Assembly (NCBI RefSeq): GCF_028607085.1
Contig: NZ_CP117412.1
Coordinates: 121,405 to 185,404, forward strand
Length of the DNA stretch: 64,000 nucleotides
Source of the DNA: Sphingomonas naphthae
GTDB lineage: Bacteria > Pseudomonadota > Alphaproteobacteria > Sphingomonadales > Sphingomonadaceae
Direction: 5' to 3'
The notes under the pieces: generated by a model
Seen by the model: the letters and a program-made list of their open reading frames with translations, nothing else
Database searches by the model: none
What the model was told of the DNA's origin: nothing
In this document: positions 19,141 to 27,474 of the stretch, piece after piece
How the letters are laid out: the number at the start of each line of letters is the position of its first letter
Numbering within the stretch: the stretch's first letter is position 1
Position numbers and translations under genes: made by a program

Positions 19141-19983
19141 GGCAGTGTCTGCATTTAGCGGATTCCATTTGGAAGACCGATCTGATTCAAGGCTGGTGAA
19201 GGAGCCAAGCCTTGAGCAGACGAACGCTGACGGACGAGCAATGGGATCGGATTGCGGGTCATCTTCCGGGTCGGGAGGGGACGCGAGGGCGGAGCGGTGT
19301 CGACAACCGGCTATTTGTGGATGCGATCCTGTGGATGGCCGGCAATGCGGCGCGCTGGCGTGACCTGCCGGAGGTGTTCGGCAAGTGGACAGGGGTGCAT
19401 GCGCGGTTCCGGCGGTGGTCGCATGCCGGTGTATGGGAACGGCTTTTCCATAGCCTGGCCGACACGCCGGACTTCGAATACGTCCTGATCGACAGCACCA
19501 TCTCGAAGGCGCACGCCGATGCGGCGGGCGCAAAAGGGGGGCTGAAGCTGCCGCGATCGGTCGGTCCCGCGGCGGGCTGACGACCAAGCTGCATGCGGCG
19601 GTCGACGCCATCGGCCTGCCGATCCGTATCCATCCGACGCCCGGGCAATGGGGCGATCGCCCCCAGGCCGAAGCGCTGCTGACGGGCTTGAAGGGTGTCG
19701 GCCACGTCATCGCCGACGCCGCCTATGACGCCGATCCGCTACGCGTCTTCATCGCCGACAGTCTCGGTGCTACTGCCCACATCAAAGCCAATCCCAGCCG
19801 AACCGGAAAGCCTCCCATCGACTGGCGCCTCTACAAGGAACGCCATCAGGTTGAGTGCTTCTTCAACAAGCTCAAGCGCTTCCGCCGCATCGCCTTGCGC
19901 TGCGAGAAGACCATCTCCGCCTTCATGGGCTTCGTTCACCTCGCATGCGCCATGATCTGGCTGCGCTAAATGCAGACGCGGCC
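19141..19983. mobile_element. IS5-family (IS427-type) insertion in mod
   Basis: Inverted ends GGCAGTGTCTGCATTTAGCG and, inverted from the right, GGCCGCGTCTGCATTTAGCG match at 17-18 of 20 positions. The element is 843 bp, flanked by TA at 19139-19140 and 19984-19985, the 2-base target duplication typical of the IS427 group. The transposase is in two frames, also typical of that group. Confidence 0.88.
19212..19969 (+). CDS. IS427-type transposase, two overlapping frames (probable programmed frameshift)
   Basis: The first frame (19212-19580) gives MSRRTLTDEQWDRIAGHLPG... with the N-terminal helix-turn-helix and the first catalytic Asp in VLIDSTISKAHADA. The second frame continues GRSRGGLTTKLHAAVDAIGLPIR... 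with the second Asp in VIADAAYDAD and Glu in RHQVECFFNKLKRFRRIA, ending at 19969. The frames overlap at a run GCAAAAGGGGGGC (about 19530), a plausible slippery site. Full DDE content is present. Confidence 0.87.
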
Positions 19984-20316
19984 TAACGTGTCGTCATAAT
20001 GGACAGAAACAGCCGACCGCGTATTGTAAGGCGGGTCGATGTAGATGCACTTCACCTGTCCGCGATAATTGGGCAGCAGGCTCTTGAGCGCCTCCAGATT
20101 GTCGCCTTGGATCAGCATGTTGCCGCTGCCGGGCGCGCCGGCGGAAAGCGCCGCGTCGCGCTCCAGCAGGCGGTACGGTACGGCATCCGCCGCCTTCACG
20201 TCGCGGTCGCGTGTCAGCCAGTGCAGGGTCGGCATTGTGTCCCCTTCGCCCGCCCTCTTGCCGCCCTGAATGAAATCTGGCAAGTTCGTTGCTGAAAAGG
20301 TTCAAGGGGCTTTGTC

Positions 20317-21525
20317 TTGGCACATGATGGTGCAGTGCTGACGCAGATCGGCGACCTCGCCGAGGCTGGCGAGCGGATGATCGAACGCCTCCGGCGCAAA
20401 GCGTTTCTGCCCGAGAGCCGCAAGGGGCTCAACGTTCGCTTCGGCATCGCCGAGGCGGCACAGCTGCTCGGCTGCTCTACCAACCGCATCCGCATGGCGG
20501 AAGATGACGGGAGATTGCCCCCTGCCCCCGCCTCCGAGAGCGGGCGCCGGCTGGGCTACACGGTCGAGGAAATGCTGCGGATGCGCGAGGTGCTGGGCGC
20601 GTCCCCTGCCCGCGCCCCGCTCGACGTGCCGGCGATCATCGCGGTGCAGAACTTCAAGGGCGGCGTTGGCAAGTCGACCGTCACCACGCACCTAGCCCAT
20701 TATTTCGCGGTGCAGGGCTATCGCGTGCTGGTGGTCGATTGCGACAGCCAGGCGACGACGACGACCCTGTTCGGCTTCAACCCACACTTCAACATTACGC
20801 GGGAAGAGACGCTCTACCCGTATCTCTCGATTGACCCAACCCAGGCGGACCTGCTCTACGCGGTAAAGCGGACGCCGTGGCCGAACGTGGACCTGATCCC
20901 GTCCAATCTCGAACTGTTCGACGTTGAATATGAGCTGGCGGCAGCGGGCAGCGATGGCGGATCAGTGCTGGCGGCGCGGTTTCGCAAGCTGAAGCGCGGT
21001 TTGTCCGACCTCGCGCGCGACTATGACATCGTTCTGCTCGATCCGCCCCCTGCCCTCGGCACGATTAGCCTCGCAGTGATGCAGGCGGCGAACGCGCTGC
21101 TGGTGCCGCTGGCGGCCACCACGCCGGATTTCTGCTCCACCGTGCAATTCCTGTCGATGATGGATCAGGTGCTGCACCAGCTGACGGGCGCCGGCATCGA
21201 GGTCGACTACCAGTTCGTCCGGCTGATCTGCTCCAAGTTCGATGGCAACGATCCCAGCCACGCAATGGTGCGCGCGATCATGGAGCAGAGCTTCGGCCCT
21301 GCCCTGCTCCCGGTGCCGATCCTCGAATCGGCCGAGATCAGCCATGCGGCGATGCGGATGATGACCGTCTACGAGCTGGAAAAGCCGATCGGCACGCCCA
21401 AGACGCACAAGCGCAGCCGCGCCAATCTGGACGAGGCGCTGCGGCAGGTGGAGCAGCTCGTGCGCCAAAGCTGGGGGCGTGTCGAACCGGCCAGCGAGGA
21501 GGCGGTGATCCATGCCGCGGCCTGA
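20317..21525 (+). CDS. parA: Plasmid partition ATPase ParA with N-terminal DNA-binding domain
   Basis: 402 residues. An N-terminal MerR-like helix-turn-helix (RFGIAEAAQLLGCSTNRIRMAEDDGRL, residues 41-67) precedes the deviant Walker A FKGGVGKST (residues 113-121); the A' motif is VVDCDSQ and Walker B is IVLLDPPPALG. This is the larger, type Ia-like ParA that also represses its own operon. The start is TTG 20317, with AAGGGG about 8 bases upstream; a GTG at 20335 is the alternative. parB follows 50 bases downstream. The divergent mod gene begins 82 bases away. Confidence 0.93.
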   Translation: MAHDGAVLTQIGDLAEAGERMIERLRRKAFLPESRKGLNVRFGIAEAAQLLGCSTNRIRMAEDDGRLPPAPASESGRRLGYTVEEMLRMREVLGASPARAPLDVPAIIAVQNFKGGVGKSTVTTHLAHYFAVQGYRVLVVDCDSQATTTTLFGFNPHFNITREETLYPYLSIDPTQADLLYAVKRTPWPNVDLIPSNLELFDVEYELAAAGSDGGSVLAARFRKLKRGLSDLARDYDIVLLDPPPALGTISLAVMQAANALLVPLAATTPDFCSTVQFLSMMDQVLHQLTGAGIEVDYQFVRLICSKFDGNDPSHAMVRAIMEQSFGPALLPVPILESAEISHAAMRMMTVYELEKPIGTPKTHKRSRANLDEALRQVEQLVRQSWGRVEPASEEAVIHAAA

Positions 21526-21575
21526 CCTTTCCTACAACGCCATGTTCTACTTACGTTCTGCACGGGAGGTGCGGC

Positions 21576-22631
21576 ATGGCGCGTAAGCAATCGGACTATC
21601 TGGCGGCGCTGCTCGCAGATGACGCGTCCGAACAAGGCAATGCCCCCTTCCCTGCCCCGGCGCGCGAGGCTCCCCCGGAACGCGCGCGCACGACCACGCT
21701 GCTCGGTCGCGAGTCCGCGCTGGCGCGTGTGGCGAGCGGCGAGGTGCGGCAGGTCACCCAACTGCTGCTCGATCCCGCGCGCGTGCGCATCTGGCCGGGC
21801 AACGCTCGCACTTACGCGCACCTCTCGGAGGAGAATTGCCGCGAGCTGATCGACTCGATCGTCGCCGAGGGCGGACAGAAGGTGCCGGCGGTGGTGCGGC
21901 GCGTCGACGGCGATCCGGATCACGATTTCGAGGTGATCGCCGGCACGCGGCGGCATTGGTCGATCAGCTGGCTGCGTTCGCACAGCTATCCCGACATGCA
22001 GTTCGTGGCGCAGGTCGCGCAGCTGGATGATGAGGCGGCTTTCCGGCTGGCGGATCTGGAAAACCGCGCGCGGGCCGACGTGTCCGACCTGGAGCGGGCC
22101 CGCAACTATCTCGACGCGCTGAAGGCGCATTACGGCAACCACCAGACGCGGATGGCCGAACGGCTGAAGCTGTCCAAGGGCTGGCTGTCCAAGATGCTGA
22201 AGGTCGCCACGATCCCTGACGCGGTGATTGCCGCCTTCGCCTCGCCGGGCGACGTGCAGCTGAAGCCGGCCTATACACTCGCCCAGGCGCTAGACGACAA
22301 GGACATGGCCAAGGCGATCACCGCCATGGCGCGGCAGGTCGCCAAGGAACAGGCGGCACGTCGCGAGGCGGGCGCCCCCCCCTCCCCCGCCACGGACGTG
22401 CTGCGGCGGCTGCTCGACGCGCCAAAGGCGTTGTCCGGTGACGAAAGGCCAGAGCCGTACCGCTACGCCACCAAGTACGGGCGCACCGCACTGACGGTAC
22501 AGTCGGCTAACCGGCAAGGCGTGACGATCCGCCTCCACGCGGGCTCTGGCGCAGACACGGACGAGTTGATGACCGCCTTGCGCGATGCACTGGCCCACCT
22601 CGAGGCGACCGGGAAAGGACTCCAGCGCTGA
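21576..22631 (+). CDS. parB: Centromere-binding protein ParB
   Basis: 351 residues. The N-terminal ParB/Srx domain includes NARTYAHLSEENCRELIDSIVAEGGQKVPAVVRRV and the CTP-binding GTRRHWSISWL, corresponding to the GERR motif. The helix-turn-helix follows at about residues 185-205 (RMAERLKLSKGWLSKMLKVATIP), and a C-terminal dimerisation part ends the protein. The GGGAGG before ATG is a good ribosome-binding site. Its stop codon lies on the first base of the first parS-like palindrome. Confidence 0.94.
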   Translation: MARKQSDYLAALLADDASEQGNAPFPAPAREAPPERARTTTLLGRESALARVASGEVRQVTQLLLDPARVRIWPGNARTYAHLSEENCRELIDSIVAEGGQKVPAVVRRVDGDPDHDFEVIAGTRRHWSISWLRSHSYPDMQFVAQVAQLDDEAAFRLADLENRARADVSDLERARNYLDALKAHYGNHQTRMAERLKLSKGWLSKMLKVATIPDAVIAAFASPGDVQLKPAYTLAQALDDKDMAKAITAMARQVAKEQAARREAGAPPSPATDVLRRLLDAPKALSGDERPEPYRYATKYGRTALTVQSANRQGVTIRLHAGSGADTDELMTALRDALAHLEATGKGLQR

Positions 22632-22650
22632 TGTTTCCCCGGGGAAACAT
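22631..22650. promoter_or_regulatory. parS-like palindrome, copy 1
   Basis: A perfect 20-base palindrome, ATGTTTCCCCGGGGAAACAT, beginning on the last base of parB. An identical copy lies 57 bases further on. It resembles the TGTTTCnnnnGAAACA outline of ParB-bound parS sites, with CCGG in the centre. Its position next to parB makes it the probable centromere of this replicon. Confidence 0.8.
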
Positions 22651-22665
22651 GCAGGGGCGGAGCAT

Positions 22666-22680
22666 CGGTTTTGTAAACCG
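22666..22680. promoter_or_regulatory. Inverted repeat between the two parS copies
   Basis: Arms CGGTTT (22666-22671) and AAACCG (22675-22680) flank tgt. It sits midway between the two 20-base palindromes and upstream of repA. It could be a repressor site or promoter-associated hairpin; its function is unknown. Confidence 0.4.
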
Positions 22681-22687
22681 CTGGTCG

Positions 22688-22707
22688 ATGTTTCCCCGGG
22701 GAAACAT
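22688..22707. promoter_or_regulatory. parS-like palindrome, copy 2, at the repA start
   Basis: Identical to copy 1 (ATGTTTCCCCGGGGAAACAT) and ending three bases before the repA ATG at 22711. ParB bound here would cover the repA translation start region, so partition and replication control may be linked (inference). Confidence 0.8.
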
Positions 22708-22710
22708 CGC

Positions 22711-23901
22711 ATGACCCGCGCGCGCCGGGAGGCCGTGTCCGAGCAGTTCGAGCTGTTCCTCCCCTATCTTGCCGACTTGCCGCTGCGCGACCAGCGCGAA
22801 ATGATGGAGCGGCCTTTCTTCAGCCTCGCAAAGTCGAAGCGTGTGAAGCCGATCGACTACCGATCACCGGACGGCAAGCTGTGGGTCCACGTCTCGGCCA
22901 ATCCCGACTACGGCATGGCGACGATCTGGGACGCGGACATCCTGATCTACTGTGCCTCGATGCTCGCCGACATGGCGCGCCGCGGCGTTAACGACGTGCC
23001 GCGCAAGCTCCACCTGATGCCCTACGACCTGCTGCGCGCGATTGGGCGGCAGCCGACGGGTCGCGCCTATGAGCTGCTCGGCCAGGCGCTCGACCGGCTG
23101 GTGTCGACCACGGTCAAGACAAATATCCGTGCCGAGAACCGCCGCGAGGCGACGTTCAGCTGGCTCGACGGCTGGACGCAGCTGGTGGACGAGAAGACCG
23201 AGCGCTCGCGTGGCATGACAATCGAATTGTCGAACTGGTTCTGGGAAGGCGTGATGATGACCGGCGGCGTGCTGTCGATCGACCGCGCCTATTTCGACAT
23301 CACCGGCGGGCGCGAGCGCTGGCTGTACAAGGTCGCGCGCAAGCATGCGGGCGGCGCCGGCGAGGCGGGCTTCGCCATCTCAATGCCGACGCTGTTCGAG
23401 AAGTCGGGCGCCGAGGGCCAGTATCGCCGCTTCAAGTTCGAGATCGCCAAGATCGCCGAGCGCGACGAACTGCCCGGCTATGCGCTGACGATAGAGCAGC
23501 CCGATGGCAAGCGCGAACCCGCGTTGCGGATGCGCCGGCGAAGCGAAGGCGAGACGAAGGCGGCGCCGTCAGCGAAGGCAGCGAAGACTGGCAAGGCACC
23601 CTCCCCCGCCCCGAAGCCCGATCCCGCTCTTGAGCCGACGGCCGAGCCCGGCGTCGATGCCGCCGCCCTGATCCGCCGCAGCGTGAAGAGCCTGTCGGGC
23701 CGCGCCACCTTCGGCGAGATCACCGACGCGACTCTGGCAACGCTGCGCGCCGAATGCCCCGGCTGGGACTATCAGACACTCCACGCTGACTTCCGCACCT
23801 GGATAGAGGCGGACGCAGGCCGGACCCCGGTGAGCTATCAGAACGCCTTCATCGGCTACGTGCGGCGCTTTGATGCTAAGAATCGGCATACGCTGCGGTA
23901 G
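22711..23901 (+). CDS. repA: Plasmid replication initiator RepA (RPA family)
   Basis: 396 residues. The N-terminal half, with FFSLAKSKRVKPIDYRSPDGKLWVHVSANPDYGMATIWDADILIYCAS and the winged-helix region DLLRAIGRQPTGRAYELLGQALDRL, is that of the replication initiator protein A family of alphaproteobacterial plasmids. A Pro/Ala-rich linker (about residues 275-325) joins a C-terminal domain (GWDYQTLHADFRTWIEA). Start ATG 22711 lies directly behind the second parS palindrome; the longer upstream frame runs through both palindromes and is not credible. Iterons lie 0.75 kb downstream. Confidence 0.9.
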   Translation: MTRARREAVSEQFELFLPYLADLPLRDQREMMERPFFSLAKSKRVKPIDYRSPDGKLWVHVSANPDYGMATIWDADILIYCASMLADMARRGVNDVPRKLHLMPYDLLRAIGRQPTGRAYELLGQALDRLVSTTVKTNIRAENRREATFSWLDGWTQLVDEKTERSRGMTIELSNWFWEGVMMTGGVLSIDRAYFDITGGRERWLYKVARKHAGGAGEAGFAISMPTLFEKSGAEGQYRRFKFEIAKIAERDELPGYALTIEQPDGKREPALRMRRRSEGETKAAPSAKAAKTGKAPSPAPKPDPALEPTAEPGVDAAALIRRSVKSLSGRATFGEITDATLATLRAECPGWDYQTLHADFRTWIEADAGRTPVSYQNAFIGYVRRFDAKNRHTLR

Positions 23902-23957
23902 AGAGATCACCTGCGATTCGTGGCCACCGAATAGGACGGCGTCGCCAGCGCGGGGTT

Positions 23958-24450
23958 CTGTGTCCGAACATCGAGCAGCAACGCGATCCTTTGGCAGACG
24001 CGGCACGGAGCTACAACTGGACGACGATTGTTGAAAAGGTCCGGGCAATGCCCGCGCTCGCCAACACTACGCGGCCGGGTAGCACATCCGGCTTCGCGCC
24101 GCTGCATCAGGTGGCGCATGGCGGTGGACCGTCATCCGTGGCGATGGCTCTGATCACGCGGGGCGCTTGGCGGAGCCTGCGCGAACTTTCACGCCGTCAT
24201 CCGTGGCCGCGTCGGCGATCTGGAGGCGAAAAGCGGACTCCGCCTGCTACGACTGGCACCCATGCTAGAGACCTTCGGTGATCGATAGTTCCCGGAGTCC
24301 GAAATGTACGGTGGTTTCCGCTACAGCCTGGATTTGCAGGGCGCCGAACCGACCCTGGTGAGCGAGAGCTGTTGCCGCGTCGTGGAGGGATCCGAAGAGC
24401 GGCAAGAGGTCGACGTCCATTGCAGCAGACTGGTCCCGCAAAAGCCGCGT
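23958..24450 (+). pseudogene. Relic of an ankyrin-repeat protein gene, broken by frameshifts
   Basis: Three consecutive frames carry pieces of one protein: RSYNWTTIVEKVRAMPALANTTRPGSTSGFAPLHQVAHGG...LITRGAWRSLR (to about 24190), then FHAVIRGRVGDLEAKSGLRLLRLAPMLETFGD (to about 24285), then MYGGFRYSLDLQGAEPTLVSESCCRVVEGSEERQEV...SRLV (from 24304). The first piece has the ankyrin signature (N-x-x-x-x-G...PLHQxAxxG...LIxxGA); the others fit my memory of the same family's C-terminus. No single frame codes for it, so it is not functional. Confidence 0.55.
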
Positions 24451-24633
24451 TCCACGGGCATCGAGATTATCCGCAAGGACGATGGCGTTCCGGATGTATC
24501 GCGTGGCGAGTGACAGATCCTTCCTACGGCCTCGTGGCGCACCGCAGATTCGGACAATTTGAACGTCGCCGGCGCAACGCCATCGCAAACTGATTCAATG
24601 AGAGTGCTCATTTTCCACCCGTCCGTCGATCAT

Positions 24634-24738
24634 CGATACTCCGGGAACGCTAATCGACACTCCCGGAACGGCGAGGCGATACATCGGGAACGCGAGCATC
24701 GATCCTTCAGGAACGCCGCAACGATACTCCGGGAACGC
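24634..24738 (+). repeat. Five iterons, probable oriV
   Basis: Five direct repeats with consensus CGATACTCCGGGAACGC start at 24634, 24655, 24677, 24700 and 24722, that is every 21-23 bases (two helical turns). The first and last copies are identical; the middle ones differ at two to four positions. Spacing and location downstream of repA fit RepA-binding iterons of an origin of replication. Confidence 0.8.
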
Positions 24739-24782
24739 ACCTTCGAAAGCGAATCGTGGAAAGTCGCTGACTTGAGCAGTTA

Positions 24783-24860
24783 CAGCGGCACCCCTAACTT
24801 CTTAACCTCTCATTGAACCCTCTAACCCCGCGAAATAATTTTCTTTGAATTTTGGAGATT
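24783..24860. other. AT-rich stretch beside the iterons
   Basis: About 45 bases after the last iteron the sequence becomes AT-rich for this genome, with repeated TAACTTCTTAACCTCT-like strings and AAATAATTTTCTTTGAATTTT. It could be the unwinding element of the origin. No gene is visible from 24514 to 25079. Confidence 0.4.
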
Positions 24861-25079
24861 CAGAAAGGCAGGCTCTAGCGTCGCATTGCGTCCACAGTGC
24901 CGTGCGCTAGCGTAAATCGTCAGGACCGGGCAGCGACTTGCTCGATCGATCCAGGCCCCAGTCAGTGCAGTAACGCGGTGACGAAGGACGGATGGGGTAA
25001 TGTCGGCGTCTGCGACGAACCATGTCCATGCCTCGCTCCTCGTCGATCGCACCGGCACGACCTACCAAGCGGATGCCCG

Positions 25080-25361
25080 CTATTCAGTTGGTCGCTCGTC
25101 AACCCTCTTACCAACTGAAATCTCGAGAGCTTGCTTCAACAACATGACCGGATCGACCCCGATAGCCAATGCCACGGCAACATACTCGTCAACGCCAAGC
25201 AGGCGCTCGCCGGTTTCGTACCGCGACACGTAGGCCTGTTGCCAACTTAGCCGCCCAGCGAGATCGACCTGCCGCAGCTTGGCATCACGGCGTGCCTTTG
25301 TGAGCAGGTGCACGATGAGACAATGCAGGTCAGACGAAGCAGGAGAACGCATACCAGGCAT
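25080..25361 (-). CDS. XRE-family helix-turn-helix regulator
   Basis: 93 residues. The Cro/CI helix-turn-helix is LLTKARRDAKLRQVDLAGRLSWQQAYVSRYETGERLLGVDEYVAVALAIGVDP, residues about 19-71. The start is 25361 or 25352, both weak for ribosome binding. Single-domain XRE proteins of this size usually autoregulate. The palindrome at 25377-25393 lies just upstream, between this gene and the divergent one at 25426. Confidence 0.85.
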   Translation of the reverse strand: MPGMRSPASSDLHCLIVHLLTKARRDAKLRQVDLAGRLSWQQAYVSRYETGERLLGVDEYVAVALAIGVDPVMLLKQALEISVGKRVDERPTE

Positions 25362-25376
25362 CTACCATTTGCCTAG

Positions 25377-25393
25377 TATACGTAAAGCGTATA
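25377..25393. promoter_or_regulatory. Palindromic operator upstream of the XRE gene
   Basis: Arms TATACG (25377-25382) and CGTATA (25388-25393) surround taaag. It lies 16 bases before the XRE start in a 64-base divergent region. Repressor binding by the XRE protein is inferred. Confidence 0.55.
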
Positions 25394-25425
25394 TCACGCG
25401 TCTAGCTTTTTGCGAGCGCGATCCG

Positions 25426-26004
25426 ATGGAAGACGACCGAATTGCTGAGAAGTGTGCATCGGCGGACAGGGAAGCTTCCATACCGGTGCTGGATCGCTTC
25501 GTCGCTCGCCTGGAGGTCAGCCGGACCTACCCGTGTCCGGTGGTCAGCATCCTAACCTTCTGGGCCGGGCTGATCGCGCTCACCGTCGTCGACAAGGTGA
25601 CCGGAACGACGCCTGTGGTAGCGAGCCGCCTCTATGCGGTTGCATGGGCGCTGGTAGTAGGCCTGGAACTCGGCCGCGATGTTTGGGTCCAACGTCACCG
25701 CTACGCGTCACCTCGCTGGCTACAAGCTTTAGATGCGGCCGTGGGCCACGAGGTGACCGTCCATGCGCTGGCCGCGCTGATCAGGCAGCATGAGCACGAG
25801 TTGGATTACGTGGTCACCCGCTCCGATCTGAGATTCGAGGTTCAGGCAGAGCGAGCTCGACGAAGGGAAGCTGCACGGCGAGCGGAAGGATTTCGCCTTG
25901 TCGAAGCACCGGTGATCGACGCCGCTCAGGTCGCGCGCGACGAGAAACGACGCCGTCGTGCTCGTGAGCGGCGTGCCGCCAGGCAGGGCAGGGCGCCTGC
26001 GTGA
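25426..26004 (+). CDS. Unknown membrane-associated plasmid protein
   Basis: 192 residues. One or two hydrophobic segments (SILTFWAGLIALTVVDK and VVASRLYAVAWALVVGLEL, about residues 44-82) are followed by a long charged C-terminal tail full of Arg and Ala (RRRRARERRAARQGR at the end). ATG 25426 is chosen because the longer frame runs through the divergent operator and XRE gene. The next gene starts with GTG inside its stop (GTGA). No family recognised. Confidence 0.6.
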   Translation: MEDDRIAEKCASADREASIPVLDRFVARLEVSRTYPCPVVSILTFWAGLIALTVVDKVTGTTPVVASRLYAVAWALVVGLELGRDVWVQRHRYASPRWLQALDAAVGHEVTVHALAALIRQHEHELDYVVTRSDLRFEVQAERARRREAARRAEGFRLVEAPVIDAAQVARDEKRRRRARERRAARQGRAPA

Positions 26005-26422
26005 CCGGCTCTAAGCCGGAAACGGTTGGAGATCTGGTCGGCATTACGATCTCCGGCGGGATCGCGCACTTTCCCGGCCGGGCTGGCGAGCGAGTTCGCC
26101 ACTTCGCCGATCTCGACCCGACACTGGTCGCCGAGCTGCTCACCGCGGCCGAGGCGGTGACTTCTTCACCCGCCCGGTTCCGAATGGGACTGCGCCTGTC
26201 CGCCCTGACGCGCGCACGTACAGCATACGTCTCGTGCATGCCGACCACTCACGGGTGCTGACCGTCCCGGAGCCGTTCGAAGCACCGGAGCTGGCGCAGC
26301 TGATCCGAACCGTGCGCCGCTGCCTATCGGACAGGGCGAGACACCACGCTTCGCATTTGCTCGGCGCTCCCGACGTGATAGCGTCCGTTCGCCGCCCGGT
26401 CAGTCCCGGCGGTGAGGCGTAG
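26001..26422 (+). pseudogene. Emfourin-like protein, frameshifted
   Basis: Frame one gives VTGSKPETVGDLVGITISGGIAHFPGRAGERVRHFADLDPTLVAELL... to about 26212. After a GCGCGC run the true continuation, RTYSIRLVHADHSRVLTVPEPFEAPELAQLIRTVRR, is in another frame to 26422. Joined, it matches the intact gene at 28438 (shared FEAPELA-LIR block). The layout (SGG start, central acidic helix, then a strand pair and a PxxLxxLI end) is that of emfourin-like proteins, an inference from pattern only. Confidence 0.6.
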
Positions 26423-26584
26423 CAACCTCAAGACATAGCAGCCGGTCAGCAATTAGGTGTTGGCCGGGTGGCCGTCACGCATGTCCAGGGCTCCGCCTAA
26501 AGGTGGCGGCGCCTTGTGCTATGCAGGGTTGCTAACACCCGGCTCACGGGCCGGAGAACGCCTCCAGACGACGGGGAGGCGGTC

Positions 26585-27421
26585 ATGGCAGGGCAGGGTA
26601 CGTTTCGAGCCGTAGCGGCGCTCACAGCGGCTCTGGCGGGCGTTCCGGCCATGGCGCAGCAATCACTCGGTGTCGCTGACTTTCTCACCACCATCGGCGG
26701 CGATACCGACGTGAAGACCAGCGGGTCGCTTCGGACCCGCCCGTCGCCGCAGGTCTTCCCGCTGCTCGACGACGCTGACGAGATCATCGGCTACTCCTTC
26801 TTCTCCGAGAAGATTACCACCAACGGCTCGGCGACAGCCGAGCGCGCCCGCGATGCCTTCGCTCAGGAGTGTAGCGCCAAGGGCGGTCGGCTCGAGCCGG
26901 AGGAGGGGGACGCAGCACGCACCTTCCGCGATCGCGCGCTCGGCCGCAGGCTGCCGCCCCGGGGCGAGTTCAAGCACTTCTGGTCCGGCATGTCGGCCGT
27001 GTGCTCGCGTGGACCGGACCAGGTCCTCGGAGGCTTCGTCGCGATCACATTCGACACGACCGAGGTGGCGACGAAAGGCGACCTGGGCAGCCGGCTAATG
27101 AGCCGCGTGTCGATGGTCCCGACCCGCACCGCCGTCTATGCCTGCCGCCCCGACCAGATCCGCTCTGCGGCATGGTTCCAACGCACCCAGGACAGCTACG
27201 TCGCCGACCGAGAGGCCGAGCAGAACCGGCACGAAGCCTTCCGACGCGACCTCGCGATCGGAACCGTCACCAACTGCGGCACGGTAGTCCAGATCCGCGG
27301 TCCCATGGTCGAGATCGCGGTGCCCCCGACCACGCTAACGCCCAACGGCCAATCCACCTTCTGGTCCCGGCGTGATGCGCTGGCGCCGACCTTCTCGACG
27401 CCGTGCACCTACGGACTCTGA
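26585..27421 (+). CDS. Secreted protein of unknown function
   Basis: 278 residues with a clear Sec signal peptide (MAGQGTFRAVAALTAALAGV ending PAMAQ). ATG 26585 follows GGGGAGG with seven bases spacing; the longer frame is rejected. The mature protein has four to five Cys residues (QECSAKGG, AVCSRGP, YACRPDQ, TNCGTV, TPCTYGL), suggesting disulfides in the periplasm. No recognised domain. It stands alone between the emfourin-like relic and the next four-gene operon. Confidence 0.7.
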   Translation: MAGQGTFRAVAALTAALAGVPAMAQQSLGVADFLTTIGGDTDVKTSGSLRTRPSPQVFPLLDDADEIIGYSFFSEKITTNGSATAERARDAFAQECSAKGGRLEPEEGDAARTFRDRALGRRLPPRGEFKHFWSGMSAVCSRGPDQVLGGFVAITFDTTEVATKGDLGSRLMSRVSMVPTRTAVYACRPDQIRSAAWFQRTQDSYVADREAEQNRHEAFRRDLAIGTVTNCGTVVQIRGPMVEIAVPPTTLTPNGQSTFWSRRDALAPTFSTPCTYGL

Positions 27422-27474
27422 GGAGCCGATCTGCCCGATTTGCATAAACTGGAAACCCTGAACGGAGACGCGCC

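Larger units (their letters stand above)
17868..20235 (-). pseudogene. DNA methyltransferase Mod (adenine/cytosine N4-type, beta class), split by an IS and frameshifted
   Basis: The start ATG 20235 gives MPTLHWLTRDRD...; the catalytic DPPY is at residues 67-70. After YDDT an 843-bp IS interrupts; removing it with one TA restores DDTLEHSQWL exactly. Downstream the frame breaks once near 18800: one frame reads NKLPLDIAIL, the other resumes YRNPDN...RGLPMTAQGY. The SAM motif DSFLGSGTTAAVAHKMGRRWIGIEM lies C-terminal to DPPY, the beta order seen in Type III Mod. It is coupled to res and divergent from parA. As it stands, no functional methylase can be made. Confidence 0.88.

Noticed and set aside
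24265..24588. Minus-strand 107-codon frame near the iterons
   Set aside because: It overlaps the better-supported ankyrin relic on the plus strand and has no recognised motif.
24634..24738. CRISPR array
   Set aside because: The repeats are 17 bases with 4-6-base gaps and no spacers or cas genes; they are iterons.
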